DNA from: Catonia carolina
Taxonomy: Eukaryota > Arthropoda > Insecta > Hemiptera > Achilidae
Assembly: GCA_035578175.1 (NCBI GenBank)
Contig: JAQMRL010000006.1
Span: 33,287,893 to 33,351,892, forward strand
DNA length: 64,000 nucleotides
Direction: 5' to 3'
The notes below the pieces were generated by a model, which saw only the letters and a list, made by a program, of their open reading frames with translations, was not told where the DNA came from and searched no databases. Both the position numbers and the translations under genes were made by a program. Below, piece by piece: positions 11,116-21,975 of this stretch. Position 1 is the first letter of the stretch, and each line of letters opens with the position of its first letter.

Positions 11116-11800
11116 GTTAAGACAGATCGAAATTGAGCTTACTTAATATTGCAAGCATCAGTTCACTACAGTCATTACCACCTTCAGTGGGCTGAGGACA
11201 GAGTCTGTGTTATCAACGTGTTAAAATTTCAACTTCCTTACCGTATCGAAATCTAAAACTCATGTTTTGCAGTTTTAACATTTTCATAAATATATTATTT
11301 AATTTTACATTTAAATAAGAACTTTTAATAATAAAATTAATTATTTTTATAAATGAATCAGTCATTTCAGAAAGCCCATAAGTCAAAATTTTACATTTTT
11401 TATTTAATGTATTTTAGAAACTAAATGTAACACACCATCCATACAAAAATGACATAAAACTGGCTTACCTTTATGTAATATGTAACACTAAGAAAAAGCT
11501 TTTCCTTAAAATAAAAAAAAAGTATAAAAAGCTTATTAATTTTTAAAATAATAATTTACCAATGAAAGAGTAAGTACTGCTAAGATCCAATATTAGAAAA
11601 TACTTTTTTATAATTTTAATTAATGACTTGAATTTTGAGATCGTACACGTTCATTTTGTCGGTAGGGCAGATACAGTAGATTTCAGATTGAGGACCTGGT
11701 GATTGTTGTATTATTATGATTGTTGTATCATTCGTAAGTGTGTTGGTGTGACATCTAATTTAATTGACGTTGTGTTTGAATATTAGAATCCTCCGATTCT
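11116..11800. other. Unassigned AT-rich stretch
   Basis: No gene, RNA or recognised repeat. Poly(A/T) tracts only. Confidence 0.5.
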
Positions 11801-11804
11801 ACAT

Positions 11805-12650
11805 ATTCTCTATTTTATAGTACGGAGTGGAATCTTGGACCTTAACGGAAGCAACAACGAAGAGACTTAAAGGGTTTGTTTTATCGACTTACAGAGGAAT
11901 TCTTAAAATATCATGAATGTATAGAATATCAAACATAGGATACTTCAAAAACTTGGTAAAGAAAGGAAATAATGTTGACAGTAAAAAGAAGAAAATTAGA
12001 ATATTTAGGACACATCATTAGAAATGACAGTAAGTACAGGTTGCTGAAATGCATTTTGCAAGGAAAGGTATTGTGCGGTTCCAAGCTCCGTGTAGTTGCG
12101 GGGTGAAGGATACGGGTGAAGTATAATGAATGAGTGACGCATGCTGGGAGAACGATTGTTGTATTACTCTGATACAAAACATTCGTTTTCAAACTTTCCG
12201 TATTTAACATATTTGTTTGTATTATTTATTTACATATTTTGATATAAATTAGCAAGTTAAATATTATTAATCCGACCAAGTTAATTACCCGGTAGGTATT
12301 TGTTAAATTAATGCACCGGATGATAAGAATAATTTTTTAGTCTAGTCAATACACGCTACCACTACAAATGCATCAGCTATGAAATACTACTATTTCATTC
12401 ATTCTCCCATTACTATATATAACAACGCACTGCATTCCTTTCAACTACACGGAGCTGGGACTCAAGCAATACAGAGTAAGAGAGGCGTTGGAAGATCCTG
12501 GCTGAAGAACTTGAGGACCTGGTATGCAACTCCTACTAAGGAACGTTCAAAGCAGCAGTGAAAAGACTTATCATTGCCAGAGTGATTGCCAACATTCGGT
12601 TGCGGATCGACACAAAAATAAGAAGAAGGAAGAGGAGGAGAAAGAAAAGG
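11805..12650 (+). mobile_element. LINE RT C-terminus interrupted by a TIR element
   Basis: The first part (11815-12068) reads 'YGVESWTLTEATTKRLKGF', 'YRGILKIS' and, after frameshifts, 'KKKIRIFRTHH'. The second part (12472-12640) reads RGVGRSWLKNLRTWY and 'VQSSSEKT..IARVIANI' in shifting frames. Together they match the order of the C-terminus of endonuclease-RT LINEs (YG.E.W.. / KR..L..LGH / GRR..SWL.NLR.W / K..IA.MIANI). A TIR element at about 12079-12461 splits it. The tail is an (AAG)n run at about 12615-12655. Confidence 0.7.
12079..12461. mobile_element. TIR/MITE inserted in a LINE
   Basis: Inverted repeats with the core AGCTCCGTGTAGTTG at 12084-12098 and its complement at 12442-12456. 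Weaker pairing continues inward through ATGAATGA-type sequence. The element is ~380 bp, non-coding. The TSD could not be fixed. It interrupts a continuous LINE reading frame, which supports its borders. Confidence 0.6.
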
Positions 12651-12832
12651 AAGAAGACTCTGTATATCTGGGTTTTTTCTACAATTGTTTTATTTTGGAT
12701 CATGGTGTACTATGTTATTAGGGACATACAATGACTTTTACATGAGTAATTTTTAATAATTATGTATTTTAGAAGTTCCTTAGAAAAATTTAGTAAACCA
12801 TATCCGTAAAGTTATAATTTGAAATTTAGTTG

Positions 12833-13160
12833 TTTACCCATTGGGTTAGTCAGAGGTAAAATCGTCACGTTGAGTCAGCTGTTTAACAGCTGATTTTAGG
12901 AGACGAAAGTTCCTGGTTCAAATTCTAGGAAAGTTACTTTCATACAGATTTGAATACTAGACAGTGGTTACCGATGTACTTTTATGGTTGGGGTTCTATA
13001 AACCATACTCTCTCAGAAATGATTAACCTGAGTCTGTACAAGACTAACACCTCATTTGCACATCATACACATCAACCTCATCTCAATGGGTCACGGGGTT
13101 GCTTTTGTCCTTCAATTGAACAGATTGCAACGCACACACATTACGCATTAAAAAAAATTG
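12833..13160 (+). mobile_element. S2 tRNA-derived SINE
   Basis: Polymerase III promoter-like boxes: A-box region 'GGGTTAGTCAGAGGTAA' (about 12842-12858) and B-box 'GGTTCAAATTC' (12914-12924). Then the S2 body ('GATTTGAATACTAGACAGTG', 'GTCTGTACAAGACTA', 'GAACAGATTGCAACG'). Other copies: 30525-30745, 41455-41776, 41797-42896 (split) and 58165-58385. Confidence 0.8.
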
Positions 13161-13230
13161 TTTGTCGCTTTCAAAAATCATAAATTTTTAATCGGTGTTG
13201 ATTAGGTATTTGGTATAAATAAAAAAATCT

Positions 13231-13401
13231 CGACCACCTCCGTAGCGTAGTGATTAGCGCGCTAGCCTACAAAGCAAAAGGCCCCAGGTTCGATTCCCGT
13301 ATAGGATCTGGAAATTTTAACTCGTTAAAACCCACCGTTACAGTACCAAAACAAACAGTGGACGATAATGACCAAGTTGTCGATGCAACTTTAAATAAAC
13401 T
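13231..13401 (+). mobile_element. S3 tRNA-derived SINE with TSD
   Basis: tRNA-like head 'CGTAGCGTAGTGATTAGCG' (A box) and 'GGTTCGATTCCCG' (B box), followed by the body ending 'GATGCAACTTTAAATAAAC'. Flanked by AAAAAATCTCGA (13222-13233) and AAAAACATCTCGA (13402-13414), a near-identical TSD. Related copies are at 26600-26790 and 43893-44060. It is not a functional tRNA: the acceptor stem does not close and the body is shared between copies. Confidence 0.85.
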
Positions 13402-13414
13402 AAAAACATCTCGA

Positions 13415-14263
13415 CATTTAACCGGAAATACTACTAAGAGTCATTCCTCTTTTTGTTTCTGAACGAAAATCCTTTATTTGTTAACAACAGATCAAGGTAT
13501 TCAATAATTTTGTACAGTGGTTAAATAATAAAAAATCAAAAGTAGTCTGCCAATAGATCTAAGATAATACAACAATATTTAGAATTCTTTTTTTCTTTTT
13601 AATAAACTGACACCCCGCGTTGGTTAAATTTGTTCGATACTGTTGTATGCAGATCGAAAATGACAGGTTATATTGGATTACAATAGACGGACGCGTCACA
13701 TACTGTGAAATATACTCGGAACATATTTGAATAAGAATAGACTATTACAAGACAAAGTTTTAATATTCTTTTTAGTAAAATGATCATAAGAGAACTTAAC
13801 CTGACATTGGTCTCAGTGAAGTTTAAGGAACATAAAGTTTAATCACACCTTTAATCTAACCTTTAATTCATGCTCACACGATTAAAAAAACGCTTCTTAA
13901 ATAAACCCTATAAAAACATTTTTTTTTATTATTCTATAACAATATGTAACAAACACGGATGCTCATAAAATCCACACCCTTTCCTTTGTGTATAACCTAA
14001 AAATAAAAGGAAATAAACTAGACTGTTAAAAAGGTGTGAATCTATAATGTTACTTATTATAGGTTATATAATATTATTATTACTTTTCTTGTAATAAAAT
14101 AACTCATAATCATCATAACAATGTTCTTTTTCATCAGCTTTTATATTTTGACAAGAAATTTTGAAGTAATTTACTTGACGGTCCCTTTAATTATAACACA
14201 TTTATTTTTATCACATTCTCCAATTATAGTAGGTATGAGAAAGTACAGTTTTTTTAAATTTTA
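13415..14263. other. Unassigned AT-rich stretch
   Basis: No coding frame or repeat recognised. Confidence 0.5.
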
Positions 14264-14345
14264 ATCAGCCCGTTAATGCAGTGGTCAGTGCAACTGGATT
14301 CTATTCCAAAGGTCTATGGTTCGATTTCCGGTCAGATCAAGTAGT
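14264..14345 (+). mobile_element. tRNA-headed SINE fragment (S5-like)
   Basis: 'CAGCCCGTTAATGCAGTGGT' then 'CAGTGCAACTGGATTCTATT' and the B-box 'GGTTCGATTTCCGGTCAG'. The order and spacing resemble the S5 head at 44418-44587. The body decays quickly after the head. Confidence 0.6.
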
Positions 14346-14474
14346 TATGATCACAGGTTTCATGATATCTGGTTTAATATGTCAGATGTAAATATTTGAT
14401 GAATATAACTATAGCGAAAACCATGGTAAATAGATGTAAATAGAAATCTTCTATTTACCGTGGAGAAAACCACG

Positions 14475-14760
14475 TAATAATAATTTTATCTATTATTATT
14501 AGTCGTAAAGCTCCCGAAGTGGAAGACGCTAAGTAAATCTGGTTGGTTTTTGGGATTTCTTGTCCTTTTTATACGCCCACCAGTTTTTCATTCTTTGTGA
14601 GAATTCAGCTTTTCTCTGTTCACTCCACTTTGTTCCGGTTCTTGGAGCTTTTGTCTCTGGTTTAACCTCCCATTTTTCAACTTTTGTTCTAAAATTGTCT
14701 CTTATGAGAATTTTTTCTTTGGTGATTTTGGCCAATTCTAAATCTTTTTTAACACTTTGT
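14475..14760 (-). pseudogene. LINE C-terminus with a basic 'SEQRK' motif
   Basis: Open minus-strand frame 14735-14529, 68 codons, ending PTRFT and TAG. Lys-rich throughout, with TGTKWSEQRKAEFSQRMKNW as its conserved part. After the stop come 'TTCGGGAGCTTTACGAC' and a (TAA)n tail (about 14475-14500). The same layout (basic motif, 'RFT-stop', short tail) occurs at 23383-23625, and a related motif at 45462-45560. I infer the C-terminus and 3' end of a non-LTR retrotransposon. The motif is reminiscent of NUMOD3-type repeats, but that is not proven. Confidence 0.55.
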
Positions 14761-14989
14761 ATCCATTCCCCCCCATTAACAAGTGATTATTATTATTATT
14801 ATCTACTTTATTTCTTACTTAATTTATTTTGAAACTGTATAAAAACAACCAGCAAAAAAGTTTACAACTAAAGTAAAAAAAACTAACCGCGTTAATGGCT
14901 TTGAGGACACCACCCAATGATAGCTCTCCATAAACGATAATTGTGTTCATTTTTAATTTATATTTTTGTACACGTAATAAATGTTGCGT

Positions 14990-16080
14990 TAATGTATCAT
15001 ATCTCTACTCCATCGGCGTTTCAGTCGTCTTTGTGCGATTCCTTGTAAGTCTGAAGAAATTCATGTTGCATACTAAAGGATCGATAATATGATTTTGAAG
15101 TTTGTCTGTGAATCTACGGTACAATTTTATGTAATGTCTGGCTACAACTTGATGGCCTTCCGAGAGGGGCCATTATGCCATTATGAGAGGGAATTATGCG
15201 GATTGTAAAAACATTTCTGAAAAATTCATCTAAAGTTTTTTAAGTAACTAAAACTTTTCAAAATGACCAATTTTTACAAAAAAAAGTATTTCGCATGTTT
15301 TTTGTTCTATAAAATATTTCGAAAAACACACGCTTAACGAGATAATGTATAATATAGTAAAAGTTTTCTTTTTAAATAAAAACCCTCCAATTTAAATAAT
15401 TATTTCACTAAAAATTTATTAAAAATTTTTTCTCCTTCATTTCCTGCATGTGTACAGTTATCTTTAAAGACCAAAAAGTTTCTCGTATGCTGACTTTTTT
15501 ATGTCGTGTTTGATGTTACAAAATTTATTTATGAAAATACCTCGTAACTTAAAAAATAATGATTTTCTGTTAATATTGTTATTGCATCATCGTTTTCCAT
15601 AATTATTACAGAACAAAACTGCAAAATATTATGTTAATCCATGAAATAATTGATGACCAATGACGACGTTTTTGAAAAAAATATGGGGTTTTCTTCTAAA
15701 ACGAAATTTTATTAAATTATACATTATCTCATTAAGCGTGTGTCGTTCGAAATAATTTTATAGAAAAAATATTTTGTTTATTAAAAACTTAGATGCATGC
15801 TTTCTGAAATGGTTTTACAATCCGCATATTACTCCCTCTGCGGGAGGCCATCAAGTTATAAACCGTATGTGTCGTTGATATAAGGAACGCGTAAGTCATC
15901 TTGTGGTGTTTTATTGAATACGCAACTCGGGTAATTAGTGATCAATCGCAAGAATTTACTTTGGAAATGTTGTATTCGTGAAATGACTGACGGCTTTGCT
16001 GCTCGATAAATTTGACTACCATAGATCCAAATCGGTTCCAGACTGAAACAGTCTGTTATTTAGCTTATATCTATCTAATT
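14990..16080 (-). mobile_element. Jockey-like LINE fragment split by a foldback
   Basis: The minus-strand upstream part (16080-15868) reads PIWIYGSQIYRAAKPSVISR, FQSKFLRLITNYP and 'DDLRVPYIND'. The downstream part (15137-14990) gives 'FTDKLQNHIID' and the C-terminal end near 'TETPME'. This is the Jockey C-terminal signature. The foldback at 15138-15866 divides it. Confidence 0.7.
15138..15866. mobile_element. Large foldback element, family F1
   Basis: Outer ends 'GGCTACAACTTGATGGCCTT' and 'CGGGAGGCCATCAAGTTATA' pair with each other and match the termini of the MITE at 8975-9170. Inner arms pair over ~200 bp (GATTGTAAAAAC.. with ..GTTTTACAATC; CGCTTAACGAGATAATGTAT with ATACATTATCTCATTAAGCG). 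About 730 bp, non-coding, inserted in a Jockey fragment. A short TATGTR repeat at the borders may be the TSD. Confidence 0.8.
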
Positions 16081-16101
16081 AATTGATATATACTTATTTT
16101 T

Positions 16102-16818
16102 TTAAGGGGGTAGTCAACTAAAGAAGATGACTTTTTTTAAAATTTCGATTGGTTTTTCAATTTATTTGAAGTTAAAGTTCTCTGAATCGCAACATTTGTT
16201 TACTTTGCATGTAGGCTACGTTGACAGACAGTTATAAAAACATCTGTTTAAAATAAAGCTCACTAGCAAGGCGACTGAATTACTCGTATTCCTTCAACTT
16301 TAAGTTTTCCGGAAATGTGGTTTTTGCATGATTGTACATTCTTGGGAATTAAATATTTTCGTTTGTATTGGAGATATTTGGATGATGTTTTTTTCAAATG
16401 TTCATAATTTTTTGCTCTATTATCTGTGAAATGATTATTACAAAAACCTTAATAGGGATTTAGTTAAAAAATAATTTGTGAATACATAAAATAAATGTTT
16501 TTGAAAATATGGTTTTTCTTTAATAAAATTCTTGTAAAAAATACATACAAGCGCATACAACAGATAATAGAAAGAAATTTTCTGTATTTTGTAGCATAAA
16601 AATCATGTTGATATCTTTCTTGATTCTTGAGATATTTGATTCCCCGTAAAAGCCCGCTTTTCCAACCTCACCCTCATATAAGGGGCTGTAATTAATTTTT
16701 TTGGCTTGGTTCAAATGGTAGATCATTACAAGTAAATTACTCTTCCATTTAAAATAAATAATGACAAATTATAGCCAGAAGTTTTCATTTTCATTTTCTG
16801 GGTTGACTACCCTTTTAA
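16102..16818. mobile_element. TTAA-flanked MITE
   Basis: TTAA at 16102-16105 and 16815-16818 flanks a ~709-bp element. Its ends form the inverted repeat GGGGGTAGTCAAC / GTTGACTACCCTT. TTAA duplication is typical of piggyBac-superfamily insertion, but the terminal bases are not the usual CCC. The minus frame at 16726-16520 has no transposase features. Confidence 0.7.
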
Positions 16819-17084
16819 GACATTTTCCCATTGAACGGAATGTCAAAATCTGCTTAAAACGACTAGGAATCTCAGAAATCAGAAAACTAATTTAATAACA
16901 GATACAGTACTTAACTGAACTTTGTATTAGAGTGCAGTCGAGATGAAAATTTAAAGAATAAGTACAGCTTAACCGAAATTAGATAAAATGTGGCTATAAC
17001 CGCTATGTGCTAATCAGTTTGAAATGGGCTGAGATCACAAGGGATTATCCCTCATATGCGCTATTGTCTGTAGACTCGAGGGAT

Positions 17085-17155
17085 TAACTACCCTGGAATA
17101 GAACTCCCACGCATATACCTCACTATGCTTAACCACGCCATATGACGGACTTGGT
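17085..17155 (-). mobile_element. Possible tRNA-like SINE head
   Basis: On the minus strand 'ATGGCGTGGTTAAGCATAGT' resembles an A box and 'GAGTTCTATTCCAGG' a B box with tRNA-like spacing. It is degenerate and found once, so doubtful. Confidence 0.35.
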
Positions 17156-17225
17156 CCCTCACTAACCAACTGCTACAATCACAATAAGTTTAATCAACTA
17201 AATTTGGTTTTGTGAATCTTATTAG

Positions 17226-17361
17226 TTTTACTTTCTCTTGCCTATATGAAGATATAGGAAGGAAAATAGCCTATTTGTTTCATGTCGATTTTTCAAAATC
17301 GAGTTTTCACCGGATCTACACGTTTTCAAACCCCGTGAACCCCAAACCATGTTCTCAGCGA

Positions 17362-17399
<38 letters not shown>

Positions 17400-18172
17400 T
17401 GAACAGAATATCTCAAGAACAGAACATCGTACAAACTTGAAACTTAAGTTACATACTATTACCGGACTCAACACGAACAGTTTCATCAAAATTGGTCAAC
17501 CGGAGGCAGTAGTTTATTCGTGTCACTTTTCACTTTTTTTGCGTTTTTTTCAAAAACGACTCCGATGATTTTCTTTAAAATCGCGTCATTTACTAAACTT
17601 TTTATGCTCTACAAGATAAGGAAGACGCCATGTCTGCTGAAATTCTTGAGGAGGCTGTTTTCTTGTAAGAAAATTGTTTTTTAAGATTGCGACTTAAATA
17701 TGCATTTTAGCGCAACAATGTATTAATAAACGTTGTAGAGAATTTAAAATCCTACAACATTTTTTTTCAAACATGTTTTTGTATAACGTTTAGTTTAGTG
17801 GTAATTAGAGATTTTCTGTTTTTTCTCACGAAAATGTGTAAAATAACAATTTTTTTAAGATTTCAGCCTTAGTATGCAATTTACGACAAAAATGTATAGT
17901 AAAATTTACAGGAAATTAAAAGATGTACAACTTTTATTTAGCACATTTTTGTCTAAAGCCTATTTTAGCGTGAAAGAGTGATTTTCCGTATTTTTCCGAC
18001 AAACTGAGGTTTATTTTCATTTTGCATCATTAACTGATGATTGAAATTAGGTTATGTTTATTGAGGTTAGTTTTTTGTTTATTTCTAATGTTTTATTACT
18101 AATTTTAGGTTATATTATAAATTATTTGCATTGGCAAGAGAAAGTTGTGCGAGTGTTTCACATCCAATTTTT
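17226..18172 (+). mobile_element. H-family element, full length
   Basis: Starts TTTTACTTTCTCTTGCC, with a (TG)n tract at 17365-17396, then the core ('CTCAAGAACAGAAC', 'GATAAGGAAGACGCCATGTC', 'TTAGTTTAGTGGTAATTAG', 'CACATTTTTGTCTAAAGCC'). The 3' end has GGCAAGAGAAAGT at about 18133-18145 and the hairpin 'GTGCGAGTGTTTCACAT', then CAATTTTTT. Length ~950 bp. Confidence 0.85.
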
Positions 18173-19345
18173 TACAATCACAAAACCATATATAGGGATA
18201 CCGTATTCTGAACAATATAAATTATACGATTACAAAATAATGTCCTTGAACGTTTTCATGAAAATAAATTACATTTTGTGTAATTATGTTTCTCTGTATA
18301 AAGTAATTTTTAATGTAATCGATGCCCGTTCAGAATGATATAATTATAAATTAATATAATATCATTAAGGTTATAGTTATGTAACAAGCAAGCATAAATC
18401 ATGACAGAACTGCAGCTACCGCCAGCCTACTTTGTATGATCCAGAAAAATCACATTAAAATTTTACGTTACCGTGAAGCGAAGCTGCGGGAGGTTGCTAG
18501 TACATATAAAAGATGAAAATGTAAATTACAAAGAATATTTTACACAGTTGGAAAACGTAATTATATTAATGGTTTTGATTATATTGTATTTTTTATCACA
18601 TAGCTTTTCCAATTAATACTGTTGGAAAATTGGTTTAATTTACCAATTTATCTAATTTCAAGTTACTAATCTGTAAAATTACTTTAATAATAAGGAAAAG
18701 TTTAAAGGGAAAAATTAATGATAGAAATAAAACTAAGAAGTAAAATGTAACAAGGGTGCTGAGTTTCTATACGGAGTATCAAACAGTAGCATCATTCTAC
18801 TTGGGAACTTTTCTCATTAACTCTTTGTTTTCTATCTCGGTTTAAATGCAATAAAGGTTCACCCATGTAATATTACTGGACTTTGTTTTTGTTTGTTCAC
18901 TAGTTCGGTTTGTTTAGTTTGGTTATAGTTCGTTCATGATTTTTTTATTCCTTTTATCATTACCACTTTGGTGAATCTTTTTTTATTTTTAAAAACTAAA
19001 CGAACTGTGACAGTTTTCCTCTTTCACTTGTGTTAGTTATTTAGAAAAAAGAACTAAAAGCAGTGTTATAAAAACCTGTTCAAAAACAACTAAGAAATTT
19101 CCAGTAAAAAAATCAAGGGGTATTGTTATATGGGAGAGGAACTGCATCTTAAAACAGTTCAATCTACATTTTACATCATCAAAAAAATACCAAGGATGAT
19201 CTGGGTTAACAAGAAAATACTATTTAAAAATTATATCTATACAAATACTATATAAATACTATTAAATATAATATAAATATAATACAATTTAATAAATAAT
19301 TGTAATAATTAATAATTAATTGCAAATAATTGTAATAATTAAATA
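18173..19345. other. Unassigned; possible Helitron 3' end at ~18511
   Basis: Around 18470-18511 the sequence 'CCGTGAAGCGAAGCTGCGGG' followed by 'AGGTTGCTAG' and then T resembles a canonical Helitron 3' end (GC hairpin, then CTAG, insertion before T). No matching 5' TC end was identified. The rest, to 19345, shows nothing. Confidence 0.35.
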
Positions 19346-19392
19346 ATTAGGCACGGCATATTTTCATACGTTACAAAAATCATTTCAATCTT
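19346..19392 (+). mobile_element. S4 SINE fragment
   Basis: 'GGCACGGCATATTTTCATAC' plus 'GTTACAAAAATCATTTCA' matches the middle of the S4 SINE at 49745-49933. Only ~45 bp remain, without head or tail. Confidence 0.6.
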
Positions 19393-19904
19393 TACCGTAT
19401 GCATTAGCAGCAATTGCAGAATAGTTGGACGTTAAACCAAGAAAAAACAAAAAAAAAAAAAATTCTATGTTACACCGGAAACTCTAAGCTTTCAAATAAT
19501 GAAAAAATTTCACTTAGATTGGATAGTTTTTGAGATTACCAAACAAGAAACATTTCTAGTGTGTACAAACATATTCAGATGTTTTACTTCAAGAATGTAA
19601 GGTGTAATTATTGTAAACATGAAATGGAGAGATTTTGTACAAAAACCGTTAAATATTTGTGTAGCGGAATTGCATACGTATTTTAAACAATCGCGGCGTA
19701 GCTCCTGCAATCTCTATCCTTATTGAAATTAATAACGCCAAAAATATTAAGCGTTTTGCATGTTAAACATTTTTAAAGTATTTTTTTCACTTTAATTTTA
19801 TACTTACAACTGTAATATATAACTCTCGCCAGCGGCGCGAGCACCGCTTCCGGTCTAGCATCAGTGGGGCAGGTGGTTCAGAATTCATAGGTGGATTATA
19901 GTAA

Positions 19905-20225
19905 AGTTCGGCCGCCAAAGGGGTTAGGTGGATGACAATAATTTGAAGTTTGAAGATATAAAAATTTAAAGATGATGTTTGATGTTTTAAGGTTTGAAGT
20001 TTCAAAATCTGAGAGTTTTGAAGTTTAAAGTTCGAAGATCTAAAATTTCAATATTTGAAGTTTTATGGTTTTAAAATTTAAAGGTTTGAAAGTTTTAGTG
20101 GTTTGAAGTTCGAAGGTCTTTTGAGGCCAATTTTTTGAGGTGAAAGAAATTAATAACATGAAACCCAGGGGTGCAAATCAACAAAATTTGCCACCAAAGG
20201 GGTTAGGTGGATAAGAATATTGTAG
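19905..20225. repeat. Degenerate minisatellite of TTTGAAG-type units
   Basis: From 19945 to ~20125 the plus strand is built of irregular short units around 'GTTTGAAG(T/A)TT' separated by A/T. A ~30-bp direct repeat brackets it: 'CGCCAAAGGGGTTAGGTGGA' (19911-19930) and 'CACCAAAGGGGTTAGGTGGA' (20193-20212). No coding frame. Confidence 0.65.
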
Positions 20226-20487
20226 TACAAGTAAGGTGATACAAGATAACTTCGCGAGGCTGCGTGCCCCTGTTTAGGTTTGCCGATGTTTGTAGTTTAA
20301 ATTTTAAAAAAAATTCGTACGATAAAATTTTGTCTAAAAATTTTCGTCCAAAAAATTCTTTTCCATAAGTTTTCCGGAAAAATTGACAAAAAAACTGTTT
20401 CGAAAAAAATAGGCTAACATAAATACTTAATATAATTTTGTAAACAAAAAGTAAATTTCCATTAACATTACCACTTTCAGTACAGAT

Positions 20488-21090
20488 TATTTGTTTTTTT
20501 TTAAATTATCTGATACTATGATTTTGTTCTTTTAATTTAGCAAATCACGGCTCCCTCTTAATTTTAGTCTTCTTATTCTGTGGTAGGCATACCTATTTTC
20601 GTCGTAGTCTTAAACTAGGGAATTCGGATGTAGTTTAGTCGATTATGAAATTTTGAACGCATGGATTGAGAAACTTCATTTACAACCGATATGTTTAAAT
20701 CGCTGTGAAGCGTTAAATTTGATACGTAGAAAGGAGAATTAGTAATTGTTCTAAGAATTTAGATTAGAAAGCCTGAATTTTGGAAATATTACTACATTTT
20801 GCAGCTGCACCAAACAGTTGGATTCTGTAAAGCCAAATAAGTTTCAATATGGTATTATACATTTTTATTTTCGTGTTTAAATGAATTAATTTTGAATTTC
20901 GCGATAATAAACACAATATTTTAAGACGTTTATTTAGTTCCAAATGTTTAAATTTTACGTGATTGTTCCATGTCAGTCGTTTACCCACTCCTAGGTATTT
21001 TATCTTTGTCATTTTGAGAAATATTCGCGTTATTCTGTTGAAGAACTGTACGTGGTCAAAGTGATTTATCAATCTTAAAAGAGGTTATGA
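20488..21090 (-). pseudogene. Jockey-like LINE 3' end
   Basis: Minus frame 21072-20764 contains KIKYLGVGKRLTWNNHVKFK, 'LLSRNSKLIHLNTKIKMYNT' and 'IWLYRIQLFGAAAKCSNIS'. After an interruption the frame resumes with NSPFYVSNLTLHSDLNISVV and finally RRLKLRGSRDLLN before a stop at 20532-20534. An A-rich tail follows (T run at 20489-20499 on the plus strand). This is the RT thumb and C-terminus of a Jockey LINE, parallel to that at 5258-5695 but more decayed. Confidence 0.75.
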
Positions 21091-21834
21091 TTACAAAAAA
21101 TGTTGTACTACAGCAAATAGCTGTTTATAAAATGTACAAGTCTCGGCGTGTAATATACCTTTTAATTCCAATATTTCTTCCGTTCCTAGTTAAAAATTTA
21201 CAGAAAAAATAATTAAATTTGCATAATTCAAGTTCTGCAAGTTGCCAATATTTAAAAAATTCTCTAATAAAAATTTTTAAGTTCTGATTCAGCAGCAGTA
21301 TTTTTACAGGTTGATGCAAAGTGTTTCTACAGATATTTAACTGAAAACATTGCTTTTTCTACCGATATGTTTTTGTATTTTTCGATACCTTATTACAACA
21401 AAAAATAAATAAAATTATAAAAATTGCTAAAAATGTATTTCTTTCCTGCTTAATTTTTAGAATGTTTTCGAACAAGATGATAAAAGTTTAGTCTCTAAAA
21501 ATACGAGAATACTTTTATTCTGTAGTTCTAAAATGCATATCTATTTTGAAATACTGTTTTCCAAGCAATTATAGCAACATCTTATTACGATATATTGCAA
21601 CTGAGCTGTTAGTAACGATAAAAGAAATAAATAAAATTTTTTAATTATTTATTTATTTCTATTGAACATAAATACGAATACATCGTTCCTTTCTAAGTCA
21701 TCCTTGTTTCTTCCATCTATCAGAAACCCCTAGCAAAATCTTTGGTGACAATGTGTTTTCTTTTGTATCATTTTTTTTGTTCTTCCGTATAATTTGAACC
21801 GGACTAGATGATTTATCTCTCTTCAATTACAAAC
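21091..21834. other. Unassigned AT-rich stretch
   Basis: May include decayed LINE sequence upstream of the Jockey fragment, but no motif could be assigned. Confidence 0.4.
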
Positions 21835-21975
21835 ATTTTATAAAAATCGACCAGAATATATAAAGCAAATTACAAAAGATGTAGGGCGATACAGGTACGT
21901 AGATATGTAACGACTTGCGCAAGATAGAACAGCTTGGAGAACTGTATTAAACCAGTCGAGAGACTGATGAAAAAA
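21835..21975 (+). mobile_element. LINE L 3'-end fragment
   Basis: 'GAATATATAAAGCAAATTAC', 'AAAGATGTAGGGCGATACAG', 'AACCAGTCGAGAGACTGATG' then an A run. Matches 23200-23350 and 2820-2930. Confidence 0.65.

Noticed and set aside
17212..17568. 118-codon plus-strand frame
   Set aside because: It spans the H 5' end and microsatellite (a Cys-Val run). The frame differs between copies.
20764..21072. Host gene of 102 codons
   Set aside because: KIKYLGVGKRLTWNNH and the downstream RRLKLRGSRDLL end identify it as Jockey LINE debris.
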